Positions 31,354 through 40,115 are shown, counted from the stretch's first letter. The stretch is DNA of 64,000 bases from CAZCEC01 sp964497615 (GCA_964497615.1 CAZCEC010000003.1:1-64000), one strand, 5' to 3'. Notes: generated by a model from the letters alone, not told the origin. Translations and numbers: made by a program.

Positions 31354-32591
31354 GCACGCCTGCTTCGCTGCCCGGCGCCAGCAACGAAGAGCGCGTGCGG
31401 CTCCGGCTTCGCCAGCGGACGGCCAGCATCTGGCAGGCGTTTTTTCTCGCCGCCACGACCATTGGCATCATTGGGCTTGTGGCACTGCTCTACAACGTGG
31501 TCGATGAGACCTTCGGGCTGGTCGCCTACCAGTACAGCGTAGACCCGGCAACCCTGGCGGACCGGCCCTTGGAAGAATTGTCCAGCGAGGAGCTCATTGC
31601 GATCCTGGAGGATGACCTTCGCCGCCGGCAAATTGAACAGCTAAACGAGGAGAAATTGCTGGTCGAGCGGAGCCAGGAGGAGTTGCTCACCCTGGTTGAC
31701 GAATTGGTTGCCCAGAGTGAGATCGTGGGCACCTGGGGACTGGGCGAATCGCTTACCAGCCGGGCCGAGATTGAGGCTGTCCTGGCCAAGGATTTCCCCG
31801 ACGCCACCTTGGAGTTCGTCTCGTGGATCAGTCCCGGGTTCCTCACGCGGCCAATGTCGAGTCGGGCTGAGCTGGCGGGGGTGCGCACGGCCCTGCTGGG
31901 TTCGCTGTGGATGATCGCCATCACGATCCTGGTGGCCTTCCCGGTCGGCGTGGGGGCCGCCATCTACCTGGAAGAGTACGCCACCCGCAGTTGGCTCAAC
32001 CGCCTGATCCAGACCAATATTGACAACCTGGCCGGGGTGCCGTCCATCATCTACGGCATCCTGGGCCTGGCGATCTTTGTTCGCGCGCTGGAGCGCTTCA
32101 CGAGCGGCAGCGCGTTTGGCGTGACCGACTCCAACGGCCGGACGATCCTCTCGGCCGCGCTGACCATGGCGCTGCTGGTGCTGCCGATTCTGATCATCAA
32201 CTCTCAAGAGGCCATTCGGGCGGTGCCCAACTCGCTGCGGCAGGCCGGCATGGGGTTGGGCGCCACCAAGTGGCAGACGATCTGGGCGCATGTGCTGCCG
32301 AATGCGCTGCCTGGCATTCTCACGGGCACGATCTTCGCCGTCTCGCGGGCAGTGGGCGAGACGGCGCCGCTGATCGTCATTGGCGCCTCGACCTTCATCA
32401 CGACCGACCCGGCCGGGTTCTTCTCGAAGTTCACGGTGCTGCCGATTCAGATCTACAACTGGACCTCGCGCGCCCAGGCGGAATACCACCACATCGCCGC
32501 GGCGGCGATTGTCGTTCTGCTCGCGATGCTGTTGAGCCTGAATGCGTTCGCCATTCTGCTGCGCAACCGCTTCAGCCGCCGGCCGAGTTAA
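31350..32591 (+). CDS. pstA: Phosphate ABC transporter permease PstA, with large extracytoplasmic insertion
   Basis: 413 residues, about 110-120 longer than a typical PstA. TM1 is at about 30-51. Then an insertion of about 110 residues (52-165) rich in Glu/Leu with coiled-coil-like character (EELSSEELIAILEDDLRRR and similar) lies outside before the normal ISPGFLTRPMSSRAELAGV lead-in to TM2. The remainder is standard: NLAGVPSIIYGILGL, LRQAGMGLGATKWQTIW, SRAVGETAPLIVIGA. The insertion may contact PstS or the cell envelope; that is inference. Confidence 0.94.
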   Translation: MSTPASLPGASNEERVRLRLRQRTASIWQAFFLAATTIGIIGLVALLYNVVDETFGLVAYQYSVDPATLADRPLEELSSEELIAILEDDLRRRQIEQLNEEKLLVERSQEELLTLVDELVAQSEIVGTWGLGESLTSRAEIEAVLAKDFPDATLEFVSWISPGFLTRPMSSRAELAGVRTALLGSLWMIAITILVAFPVGVGAAIYLEEYATRSWLNRLIQTNIDNLAGVPSIIYGILGLAIFVRALERFTSGSAFGVTDSNGRTILSAALTMALLVLPILIINSQEAIRAVPNSLRQAGMGLGATKWQTIWAHVLPNALPGILTGTIFAVSRAVGETAPLIVIGASTFITTDPAGFFSKFTVLPIQIYNWTSRAQAEYHHIAAAAIVVLLAMLLSLNAFAILLRNRFSRRPS

Positions 32592-32593
32592 CT

Positions 32594-33391
32594 ATGAACA
32601 ATGAACCTGCCTCCACCAATGGTCACTATGCCATCGAGACGCGGGAAGTCAACATCTACTACGGCAGCTTCCTGGCCGTGACCGGCGTGAATCTTCAAAT
32701 TGAACACCAGAAAATCACGGCCATCATCGGGCCCTCGGGCTGCGGCAAGAGCACCCTACTGCGCTGTTTCAACCGCATGAATGACTTCGTGCCCAGCGCC
32801 CGGCTGGAAGGCGAAGTGCTGATGCATGGGCAGAACATCTATGGGCCGGGCGTGGATGCCGTGGAAGTGCGGCGGCGGGTGGGCATGGTGTTTCAGAAAC
32901 CCAACCCTTTCCCGAAGAGCATCTATGACAATATCGCCTGGGGCGCCCGTATCAACGGATACAAGGGCAACATGGACGAACTGGTGGAACTGTCCCTGCG
33001 GCAGGCTGCGCTGTGGGACGAGGTCAAGGACAAGCTCAAGCAAAGCGGCCTGAGCCTTTCGGGCGGGCAGCAGCAGCGCCTGTGCATCGCCCGCGCCATC
33101 GCCATCCGACCCGAGATCATCTTGATGGATGAGCCGTGCTCGGCGCTGGACCCGATCGCCACGCTCAAGATCGAGGAGTTGATGCGGGAGTTGGTACGGG
33201 ACTACACCATCATCATCGTCACCCACAACATGCAGCAGGCGGCGCGGGTCTCCGACTTCACGGTGATGATGATGCTGTCGGAGCAGCACCAGCGCGCCGG
33301 GACCGTCATCGAGGTGGGCGATACCAACGGTATCTTTACCCGGCCGCAAGACAAGCGCACCGAGGACTACGTGACCGGCCGCTTCGGGTAA
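32594..33391 (+). CDS. pstB: Phosphate ABC transporter ATPase PstB
   Basis: 265 residues from ATG 32594. Walker A GPSGCGKST, Q-loop MVFQKPNPFPKSIYDN (typical PstB), signature LSLSGGQQQRLCIARA, Walker B IILMDEPCSALDP and switch His in VTHNMQQA. It powers phosphate import by PstCA and also signals phosphate status to PhoR through PhoU. Starts 2 nt after pstA. Confidence 0.97.
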   Translation: MNNEPASTNGHYAIETREVNIYYGSFLAVTGVNLQIEHQKITAIIGPSGCGKSTLLRCFNRMNDFVPSARLEGEVLMHGQNIYGPGVDAVEVRRRVGMVFQKPNPFPKSIYDNIAWGARINGYKGNMDELVELSLRQAALWDEVKDKLKQSGLSLSGGQQQRLCIARAIAIRPEIILMDEPCSALDPIATLKIEELMRELVRDYTIIIVTHNMQQAARVSDFTVMMMLSEQHQRAGTVIEVGDTNGIFTRPQDKRTEDYVTGRFG

Positions 33392-33411
33392 CTCTGTGAA
33401 AGGCGTGTGCG

Positions 33412-34287
33412 ATGTATTGTGAAACCCCAACTTTGGCGGCTGTGCCGGCTCAACTGCCGCCAGTGGCTTCTTCCGAGGCGCTGCCTTTCACGGTGCCAGC
33501 GCGGCACAACCCGCGGCTGCAGGCGCTGGCGGAGCGCATCAACGGTGACGAGGAGCTGCGCCAGCTCTGGCGCTGTGCCAATGTGAACGCGGTTGAGCGG
33601 CTGGGCCTGGGCGATTGCGGCGAGGTGCACGTCCGCATCGTGGCTAATGCGGTGCTCAAGCTGCTGCGCCTGCTGCGCGATGGCGGGATTCTGGGGTCGG
33701 TGGTCAAGCATCATCGCCTGTCCGCTGACGATGCTGAAGTGGTCGTCGTCCTGGCGGCCGCGCTGCACGACCTGGACCTGGCGGTCGGGCCGGGCGATCA
33801 GGGTTCGGGCGGAATGGCGCTGGCGACTCTCAAGGCGCGGGAGCTATTGGCGGGCCTGTACAGCGCGCGCGAGCGCGCCATCTTGCTGGCGGAGACCCTG
33901 CATGTGGTCGGGGCGCAGCCCGCAGGCATGCCCTGCCTTACCTTGGAGGCGGGGTTGCTGCGGCTGGCCGACGCGCTTGATCTCACGAAGGGGCGGGCGC
34001 GGGTGCCGTCCGCCCAAGCACAGCGCAACATCGAAGCGGTGCCAGTGGAAGAGGTCACGTTCGTCAAGGCCAAGGACCCGCCGGTGCAAGTCGTCATCTG
34101 GCTGAGCCGGCTGGATGGAATGCAGGCTGTTGAGACCATGCTCAAACATCGCCTGCGCAACACTGGCCTGGAAGAACACGTGGGAATCGCTGTGCGCGCA
34201 GATGGTCTGGAGGGCGGTCGCCCGCGCGCTCTGCATATTTGGGATACCTCGCCGGCCAACCCCGGCAGCACGAGGATACATCAGTGA
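33412..34287 (+). CDS. HD-superfamily metal-dependent phosphohydrolase in the pst operon
   Basis: 291 residues. An HD-type helical domain is visible: VHVRIVANAVLKLLRLL, KHHRLSADDAEVVVVLAAALHDLDLAVG (the HD pair is in A-L-H-D-L-D), then LLAETLHVV and a second part GLLRLADALDLTKGRAR of the kind seen in HD phosphohydrolases. Substrate unknown; nucleotide, (p)ppGpp or cyclic dinucleotide are typical for the superfamily. Placed 20 nt after pstB and overlapping phoU by 4 nt, so it should be expressed with the phosphate regulon. Confidence 0.82.
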   Translation: MYCETPTLAAVPAQLPPVASSEALPFTVPARHNPRLQALAERINGDEELRQLWRCANVNAVERLGLGDCGEVHVRIVANAVLKLLRLLRDGGILGSVVKHHRLSADDAEVVVVLAAALHDLDLAVGPGDQGSGGMALATLKARELLAGLYSARERAILLAETLHVVGAQPAGMPCLTLEAGLLRLADALDLTKGRARVPSAQAQRNIEAVPVEEVTFVKAKDPPVQVVIWLSRLDGMQAVETMLKHRLRNTGLEEHVGIAVRADGLEGGRPRALHIWDTSPANPGSTRIHQ

Positions 34288-34967
34288 ACATCATCACGCG
34301 CCAGATGCTGGATAAGGACTTGCAGCGCATGCAGGAGGACCTGCTGCGCATGGGCAGCCTGATTGACAGCGCCATCACCCGCGCCATGCGGTCGCTGGCC
34401 GTGCGCGATGCGCGCCTGGCGGGCGACGTCATTGCCGACGATGCCGCGATCAACGGCCTGCGGTTCCGGATCGAGGACAACTGCCTGGCAACCATCGCGA
34501 CTCAGCAACCCGCGGCGGTGGATCTGCGCCGGATCATCGCGACCGTCATTCTGGCGAGCGAACTGGAGCGCATGGGCGACTATGCTGCCGGCATTGCCAA
34601 GACCGTGCTGCGCATGGGTGATGAGCCGCTAGTGAAGCCGCTGGTGGACATGCCGCGCATGGCTGAGGAAGACCGGCAGATGCTGCGCGACGCGCTGGAT
34701 GCGTACGTCACGCGTGATGCCGAGAAGGCGCGGGCCGTGGCGCGGCGCGACGATGTGGTGGACTACCTGTACAACCAGATCTTCCGAGAAATCCTGAGCT
34801 ACATCCTGGAAGACTCGACGACGACCACGCGTGCACTGTACCTGCTCTTCTCGGCGCATAACCTGGAGCGGATTGGGGACAGGGTTGTCAACATCGCGGA
34901 GCGGGTCATCTTCATGTCGAGCGGCGAAATGCGTGAGCTGAACGCCGGCCCAGAAGCCCCAGTCTAG
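34284..34967 (+). CDS. phoU: Phosphate signalling protein PhoU
   Basis: 227 residues from GTG 34284 (GTGA overlap with the HD gene). Two PhoU three-helix repeats: the first with LLRMGSLIDSAITRAMRSL and RIEDNCLATIATQQPAAVDLRRI, the second with RDDVVDYLYNQIFREI and LLFSAHNLERIGDRVVNIAER; both contain the E/D-x3-D metal-binding motif (ERMGDYA, ERIGDRV). PhoU links PstB activity to PhoR and limits the Pho response. Confidence 0.96.
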   Translation: MNIITRQMLDKDLQRMQEDLLRMGSLIDSAITRAMRSLAVRDARLAGDVIADDAAINGLRFRIEDNCLATIATQQPAAVDLRRIIATVILASELERMGDYAAGIAKTVLRMGDEPLVKPLVDMPRMAEEDRQMLRDALDAYVTRDAEKARAVARRDDVVDYLYNQIFREILSYILEDSTTTTRALYLLFSAHNLERIGDRVVNIAERVIFMSSGEMRELNAGPEAPV

Positions 34968-34982
34968 GCATTCTCAACTCAG

Positions 34983-35026
34983 CTTAATCGCGGCATAAGC
35001 TCATCACTAGGATTCCCGGTTACGCT
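34983..35026 (+). promoter_or_regulatory. Candidate PHO-box promoter downstream of phoU
   Basis: Three 11-bp-spaced units, CTTAAT (34983-34988), CATAAG (34994-34999), CACTAG (35005-35010), then exactly 10 nt, then TACGCT (35021-35026). It should drive the small gene at 35055 under phosphate limitation. Confidence 0.5.
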
Positions 35027-35054
35027 ACGGGCAATCCGCTCCCATCCCTCTGTG

Positions 35055-35378
35055 ATGGCTACCGAAGCGCAGGTCACGCCCATGGTTGCCGAATCCGGAC
35101 ACGCCAGCGAAGAAAAGTGGGACCACTTGCAGCAGCCGGCACACCCCAGTCAGCTAGAGCCACAGTACCGCGTCCTACTGGCTGCACTGGACCTGGGCTG
35201 GCGCGTTGAGGAGCCGGTGTATCTGCAGCCGCGCTGGAGCGATGACGGCCCGCGGGTCTACCACTTCATTCTCCGGCGGTCGCGGCTGGCGCCGCCGCGC
35301 CTGATGAGCGTGCCCGAAGGCCCGGCAGTCGACGGCTTTGTCCGTGCCGAAGGGCTGCGGCTCGTCATCGGGCGCTGA
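35055..35378 (+). CDS. Small protein of unknown function behind a PHO-box promoter
   Basis: 107 residues from ATG 35055 (GTG one codon upstream is possible). The first 40 residues are polar and probably disordered; the rest (LLAALDLGWRVEEPVYLQPRW, VYHFILRRS, GFVRAEGLRLVIGR) looks like a compact alpha/beta domain. No family recognised. Placed between phoU and glgC with its own promoter. Confidence 0.6.
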   Translation: MATEAQVTPMVAESGHASEEKWDHLQQPAHPSQLEPQYRVLLAALDLGWRVEEPVYLQPRWSDDGPRVYHFILRRSRLAPPRLMSVPEGPAVDGFVRAEGLRLVIGR

Positions 35379-35402
35379 GTTGCAGGCTCGCGCCAATCGC
35401 GG

Positions 35403-35408
35403 TATAAG
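35403..35408 (+). promoter_or_regulatory. -10 box of glgC (leaderless)
   Basis: TATAAG 6 nt before the glgC ATG at 35415; no Shine-Dalgarno is present, so the mRNA probably starts at the AUG. Confidence 0.5.
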
Positions 35409-35414
35409 ACCCTT

Positions 35415-36677
35415 ATGCCGCACACCGATGTACTGGCCCTGATTCTGGGCGGCGGCGCCGGATCCCGCCTTTTCCCCCTCACCAAGCTTCGCTCAAAGCC
35501 GGCCGTCCCGATCGCCGGAAACTATCGGCTGGTGGATATCCCCATAAGCAATTGCCTCAATTCGGGCATCGATAAGATCTTCGTCCTGACGCAGTTCAAC
35601 TCGGTCTCGCTCCACCGACACATTACCCAGACATACAAATTCGACATCTTCTCGCGCGGCTGGGTGCAAATCCTGGCCGCCGAGCAGACGCCGCTCAGCA
35701 CCGATTGGTACCAGGGAACCGCCGACGCCATCCGCAAGCAGCGCACCGAACTGGAAGCGGTCAGTCCGGCAGACGTAGTTATCCTGTCCGGCGATCACCT
35801 GTACCGCATGGACTACGCCGCGTTTGTGGCGGCCCACCGAGCGGCCCAGGCCGACGTCACCGTGGCCGTGCTCCCGGTCGCGCGCGCGGAAGCCGGCCGG
35901 TTTGGCATTGTGGAGACGAAGGCTGGCGGGCAGATCGTTGGGTTTCACGAGAAGCCCAAGGAGGCCGGTTTGCTCGATAGGCTGGCGACTTATCCTGATC
36001 CGCAGCGGCCCTACCTCGGTTCGATGGGTGTGTATGTGTTTCGTACCGAGGCCCTGTATGACTTGCTCGACACCGAGGCCGGTGCCGACTTCGGCAAGCA
36101 CATCCTGCCGGCCAGCCTGGACCGCTATGCAGTGATGACCTATCCGTTCGACGGATATTGGGAGGACATCGGGACCATTCGGTCATTCTATGAAGCCAAC
36201 CTGGCTCTGGTCGAACCGGAGGCGCGTTTTAGCTTCTACGATCCGGTCCACCCGATCTACACGCATCCGAGGTTTTTGCCCCCCAGCCAGGTGGATGGGG
36301 AGTGCACGCTCCGAGCCGCGATGGTGGCGGGCGGCGCCAGCATTGTGGGATCACGCATTGAGCACTCAATCGTGGGGGTCCGCGCCCGCATCGGTCCGGA
36401 TGTGAGCTTGCGGCGCAGCATCGTCATGGGCGCCGACTACTTCGAGACCGAGACTGATCGGGCGGAGAACGCGGCCCGGGGAATCCCCAACATTGGGCTG
36501 GGACCGGGCTGCCGCATCGAAGGCGCCATCATTGACAAGAACGCCCGATTGGGCAAGGGCGTCATCATCCGCGGCCTGCCCGGCCGGCCCGATGAGAGCG
36601 CTGATCACTTCGCCATCCGCGACGGCATCGTCATCGTCACGAAAGACGCCGTTCTCCCCGACGGCACCGTGATCTAG
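35415..36677 (+). CDS. glgC: Glucose-1-phosphate adenylyltransferase GlgC
   Basis: 420 residues, full length. GlgC makes ADP-glucose for glycogen synthesis. The nucleotidyltransferase motif GGGAGSRLFPLTKLRSKPAVP is split here as GGGAGSRLFPLT and RSKPAVP; GNYRLVDIPISNCLNSG, GDHLYRMDY and VGFHEKPKEA follow, then a C-terminal left-handed beta-helix with NIGLGPGCRIEGAIIDKNARLG (in part). No other glg gene is in the window, but the next gene encodes a glycogen-binding-type domain. Confidence 0.97.
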   Translation: MPHTDVLALILGGGAGSRLFPLTKLRSKPAVPIAGNYRLVDIPISNCLNSGIDKIFVLTQFNSVSLHRHITQTYKFDIFSRGWVQILAAEQTPLSTDWYQGTADAIRKQRTELEAVSPADVVILSGDHLYRMDYAAFVAAHRAAQADVTVAVLPVARAEAGRFGIVETKAGGQIVGFHEKPKEAGLLDRLATYPDPQRPYLGSMGVYVFRTEALYDLLDTEAGADFGKHILPASLDRYAVMTYPFDGYWEDIGTIRSFYEANLALVEPEARFSFYDPVHPIYTHPRFLPPSQVDGECTLRAAMVAGGASIVGSRIEHSIVGVRARIGPDVSLRRSIVMGADYFETETDRAENAARGIPNIGLGPGCRIEGAIIDKNARLGKGVIIRGLPGRPDESADHFAIRDGIVIVTKDAVLPDGTVI

Positions 36678-36713
36678 CCCAGACGGCGGGCCTGGCTGCC
36701 GGGCCGGGGGCGT

Positions 36714-36742
36714 TTGACGCATGCGCGCCGCACCGCTACAAT
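36714..36742 (+). promoter_or_regulatory. Sigma70-type promoter of the amidoligase operon
   Basis: TTGACG (36714-36719), 17-bp spacer, TACAAT (36737-36742). Start near 36749 gives a leader of about 33 nt. No further convincing promoter is seen before 48.8 kb, so this may drive all ten genes from 36782 to 48795, and perhaps the aconitase-X pair. Confidence 0.65.
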
Positions 36743-36781
36743 CGCGGCCTTATCCTAACCTATCGTGCTCCACTTACCAGC

Positions 36782-38458
36782 ATGCTTGATGCCACTATCT
36801 CGGCGCCCGCCGTCGCGGGCTGCCCCTTGTGCGGCCAACCGCTCGATCCGACAATTGTGCGCCTGATGCGCGATCTGGACGCCGACCTCACCCGGTACTT
36901 GCGCTTGCTCCACCCGGCCTGGGACCCGGAAGCGGGCGTGTGCCCTGAGTGCGTGGGCGAGGCGGTGTTGGCTCGGCGCGCCACTGCCCTTCAGGTGGAC
37001 CCGCAGTTTTCCTACCCGGTATACACTGACGACAAGACGCAATTGCTGCCTACGCCGGTGCGGATGGGCGCAAACCCAACCTACACCGGCCGTGGCGTCA
37101 CCCTGGCCTTCCTCGACTCGGGTTTCTACGCTCACCCGGACCTGGTGGAGCCTGATAACCGCCTGCGTGCATACGTGGATGCCACCCTGCCTGAGCCGGT
37201 GGAGCGCAGTTCGCCCCGGCGCGCGGAACCCAGCAGTTGGCACGGGCTGATGACTTCCAGCGTGGCCGCCGGCAACGGCCTCCAATCGGGCTATTTGTAT
37301 CGCGGGCTGGCGCCTGCGGCCGACCTGGTGCTGGTCAAAACGGGCAACCGCCGCAATCGCCGCATCCCGGATCGCGACATCCTGCGCGCGCTGCAGTGGG
37401 CGGTGGCCCACCACGCCCAATTCGGCATTCGGGTCATCAACATCTCGCTGGGCGGCGACTTCCCTTCGAATGGCACCGAGACACCGCTGGATGCCCTGGT
37501 GGAGGAGGCGGTGGCGCAAGGGCTGGTGGTTGTCGCCGCAGCCGGCAACGGCGGCGTCAATCAGATCATCCCGCCGGCCAGCGCGCGCTCTGCCATTGCT
37601 GTGGGCGGCCTGGACGATCAGAACTCACTGGACGAGCGCTACCGGCGCATGTGGCGGTCATCTTTTGGGCAGGGGGTGGGCGGGGTGCTCAAACCGGATC
37701 TCATCGCGCCCGCGATCTGGGTGGCCGCACCGATGCTGCCGCGCACCTGGGTCCACAATGAAGCGATGTTCCTGTGGCGGCTGGAGCAGATGCCGGACCG
37801 CGAACTGTCGCGGTTCATTCACAGCGAGCGGGCCGAGGTTCGGTTCAAGAAGGAGACCCTGCGCCGGCCGCTGGCGGAAATACGCGTGGTCATTCGCCGC
37901 CGCATCCTGGAACAGAAGTACATTCATCCGCACTACCAGCACGTGGACGGCACCTCCATGGCCGCGCCGATTGTCACCGCCATCGTGGCCCAGATGCTGG
38001 AAGCTAACCCGGCGCTCCTGCCGTCTCAGGTGAAGGAGATCCTGCTGGCAACGGCCGAGCCGCTGGCCTATGTGCCGTCCGCCGAGCAAGGCGCGGGGGT
38101 GGTTTCGGCGCCGCGGGCGGTGGCCGCCGCCCTGCGCACCGCGGGCGGACCGCTCACCGGCTTTCCTCTTTCGCCGCGAGTCACGGCCGCGGCGGTGACC
38201 TTCTATTGCCATGCGCCCGGCGCGCACGCCGTTACGGTGGTAGGCAGCTTCAACGGCTGGCAGTCGGAGGACGGCGCGATGTGGGAGGCGCGGCCCGGTG
38301 TCTGGCAAATCATGCTGCCGCCGCCTCCGCCGGGCGACCACGCCTACAAGTTCCTGATTGACCACGAGCGCTGGACCCACGATGTGGAAAATCCCGCGCG
38401 GGTGGAGGATGGGTGCGGCGGGTTCCATTCCCTGCTGCGGATACCAAAGGACCTATGA
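36782..38458 (+). CDS. Subtilase (S8) with N-terminal zinc ribbon and C-terminal AMPK/CBM48-type glycogen-binding domain
   Basis: 558 residues, no signal peptide, so cytoplasmic. Cys14/Cys17 (CPLC) and Cys54/Cys57 (CPEC) form a zinc-ribbon-like module. The subtilisin domain has the full triad: Asp112 (TLAFLDSGF), His154 (SSWHGLMTSSVAAGNG) and Ser392 (VDGTSMAAP), with Asn256 as oxyanion residue, plus a helical insertion (about 325-385). Residues about 475-558 (FYCHAPGAHAVTVVGSFNGW, GVWQIMLPPPPPGDHAYKFLID in parts) are an Ig-like domain of the AMPK-beta/isoamylase glycogen-binding type. It follows glgC and starts a run of ATP-grasp genes (ATGA overlap with the next). A processing protease tethered to polysaccharide is the inference. 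Confidence 0.88.
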   Translation: MLDATISAPAVAGCPLCGQPLDPTIVRLMRDLDADLTRYLRLLHPAWDPEAGVCPECVGEAVLARRATALQVDPQFSYPVYTDDKTQLLPTPVRMGANPTYTGRGVTLAFLDSGFYAHPDLVEPDNRLRAYVDATLPEPVERSSPRRAEPSSWHGLMTSSVAAGNGLQSGYLYRGLAPAADLVLVKTGNRRNRRIPDRDILRALQWAVAHHAQFGIRVINISLGGDFPSNGTETPLDALVEEAVAQGLVVVAAAGNGGVNQIIPPASARSAIAVGGLDDQNSLDERYRRMWRSSFGQGVGGVLKPDLIAPAIWVAAPMLPRTWVHNEAMFLWRLEQMPDRELSRFIHSERAEVRFKKETLRRPLAEIRVVIRRRILEQKYIHPHYQHVDGTSMAAPIVTAIVAQMLEANPALLPSQVKEILLATAEPLAYVPSAEQGAGVVSAPRAVAAALRTAGGPLTGFPLSPRVTAAAVTFYCHAPGAHAVTVVGSFNGWQSEDGAMWEARPGVWQIMLPPPPPGDHAYKFLIDHERWTHDVENPARVEDGCGGFHSLLRIPKDL

Positions 38459-39174
38459 ACCGCGAACACCACCGCTGGCACAGCCCCTCGCTCAACCGGG
38501 ACATGGAATTGCTCATCTTCGGTCATGGCGGGGCCAAGGTGCTGGTCTTTCCCACGTCGCTGGGCAAGTTCTACGAATGGGAAGACCGCGGCATGATCGG
38601 TGTGCTGGGCGAGCACCTGGAGCGCGGGTGGCTTCAACTCTTCTGCGTGGACAGCGTGGACGCGGAAAGCTGGTACGCCAAGTGGGCGCATCCGGCCGGG
38701 CGCGCCTGGCGGCACGACCAGTACGAGCGGTACCTGATGAACGAAGTGCTGCCGCTGATGTGGCAGAAGAACGACAATCCCTTCACGATCACCACCGGCG
38801 CCAGCTTCGGCGCCTATCACGCCGCCAATATTGCCTTCCGGCACCCGGAGGTCTTCCGGCGGGTGATTGGAATGAGCGGCATCTACGACATCTCGCAGTG
38901 GGCGGACGGCTTCAGCAACGACACCGTGTATTTTCATAACCCGATGGCCTATCTGCCCAATGAGCACGATCCCTGGCGGCTGGGCCGGCTGCGCGAGATG
39001 GACGTCATCTTGGTCACCGGCAAGGACGATCCCAACCGCGGCGGCACCGAGGCCCTCTCGAGCATCCTGTGGAACAAGGGCATCGGCAATGCGCTGCGGC
39101 TATGGGACGGCTGGGCGCACGATTGGCCCTGGTGGCGTGACATGATCCGGCTCTATATTGGCGGGCACGATTAG
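38455..39174 (+). CDS. Esterase-like alpha/beta hydrolase (COG4947 type)
   Basis: 239 residues. It resembles small esterase-like hydrolases found in ATP-grasp neighbourhoods. The nucleophile elbow is TGASFGAYHAANIAF (G-A-S-F-G), the acid is probably in VTGKDDPN, and the histidine in WAHDWPWW. No signal peptide. Substrate may be an ester or thioester intermediate of the pathway, or it may release product; this is inference. Start overlaps the protease stop by 4 nt. Confidence 0.83.
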   Translation: MNREHHRWHSPSLNRDMELLIFGHGGAKVLVFPTSLGKFYEWEDRGMIGVLGEHLERGWLQLFCVDSVDAESWYAKWAHPAGRAWRHDQYERYLMNEVLPLMWQKNDNPFTITTGASFGAYHAANIAFRHPEVFRRVIGMSGIYDISQWADGFSNDTVYFHNPMAYLPNEHDPWRLGRLREMDVILVTGKDDPNRGGTEALSSILWNKGIGNALRLWDGWAHDWPWWRDMIRLYIGGHD

Positions 39175-39190
39175 GGCAAGAGGAGCTAGC

Positions 39191-40111
39191 ATGAGCAAAA
39201 TCGGCGTCATCGTTGGCCGCGAATGGTCCTGGCCGCCAGCCTTTATCGAGGAGGTGAATCAGCGCGGCACGGAGGTGAGCGCCGAGTATGCGCTGCTGGG
39301 CGGCACACGCATGGACGAGCCGGTGGAGTATGCCGTGCTCATCGACCGCATCTCGCATGAAGTGCCTTACTATCGCTCGTACCTCAAGTACGCCGCCCTG
39401 CAGGGGGCGCACGTCATCAACAACCCTTTCATGTGGACGGCCGACGACAAGTTCTTTGAAGCCGGCCTGGCAACCAAGCTGGGTATTGCCAGCCCAAAGA
39501 CCGTGGCCCTGCCCAACAAGGACTATGTGCCCGGCATCGTCCACAATGAAAGCCTGCGCAATCTCAAATATCCGGTGGACTGGCAGGGACTGGTGGACTA
39601 CCTGGGCGGGTTTCCGGTGGTGCTAAAGGATGCGCACGGCGGCGGCTGGAAGGCCGTCTACGTCTGTCACAACTTCGATGAATTGTTCGCCAGCTACAAC
39701 GAGTCCGGCCTGCTGACGATGGTGTTACAGGAGTTCATCCGCTGGGACAATTACATCCGCTGCATGTGCCTGGGCCAGCACGACATCCTGGTGATGAAGT
39801 ACGATCCCAACGAGCGCCGCTACCATCACCACGACCTGCCGGCCAGCCTGTATGAGCGCATCGTGGCGGACTCGCGCACGCTGGTGCAGGCGCTGGGCTA
39901 CGACATGAACACTATCGAATGGGCGGTGCGCGGCGGCGTGCCCCACGCCATTGACTTCATGAACCCGGCCCCCGACATGGACGTCAACTCCCTCGGCTAT
40001 GAGTTTCATCGTTGGTGTGTGGAACACATGGCCGACATGTGCATCCGCCTGGCGCGCGAGCCCAAGGCGCAAGGCGCGGAGTTGCGCTGGAACCGGTTTT
40101 TTGGCGGCTAG
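39191..40111 (+). CDS. RimK-like ATP-grasp ligase
   Basis: 306 residues from ATG 39191. ATP-grasp landmarks: TADDKFFEAGLATKLGIASPKTVALP, GFPVVLKDAHGGGWKAVYV (ATP-binding Lys and Gly-rich loop), TMVLQEFIRW and the metal-binding end WAVRGGVPHAIDFMNPAPDMD (cited in parts). Enzymes of this fold join a carboxylate to an amine through an acyl phosphate. First of three ATP-grasp genes in the operon. Confidence 0.87.
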   Translation: MSKIGVIVGREWSWPPAFIEEVNQRGTEVSAEYALLGGTRMDEPVEYAVLIDRISHEVPYYRSYLKYAALQGAHVINNPFMWTADDKFFEAGLATKLGIASPKTVALPNKDYVPGIVHNESLRNLKYPVDWQGLVDYLGGFPVVLKDAHGGGWKAVYVCHNFDELFASYNESGLLTMVLQEFIRWDNYIRCMCLGQHDILVMKYDPNERRYHHHDLPASLYERIVADSRTLVQALGYDMNTIEWAVRGGVPHAIDFMNPAPDMDVNSLGYEFHRWCVEHMADMCIRLAREPKAQGAELRWNRFFGG

Positions 40112-40115
40112 GCCG

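Noticed and set aside
36678..36713. Terminator after glgC
   Set aside because: The GC-rich stretch can pair in several weak ways, but there is no stable single stem and no T-run.
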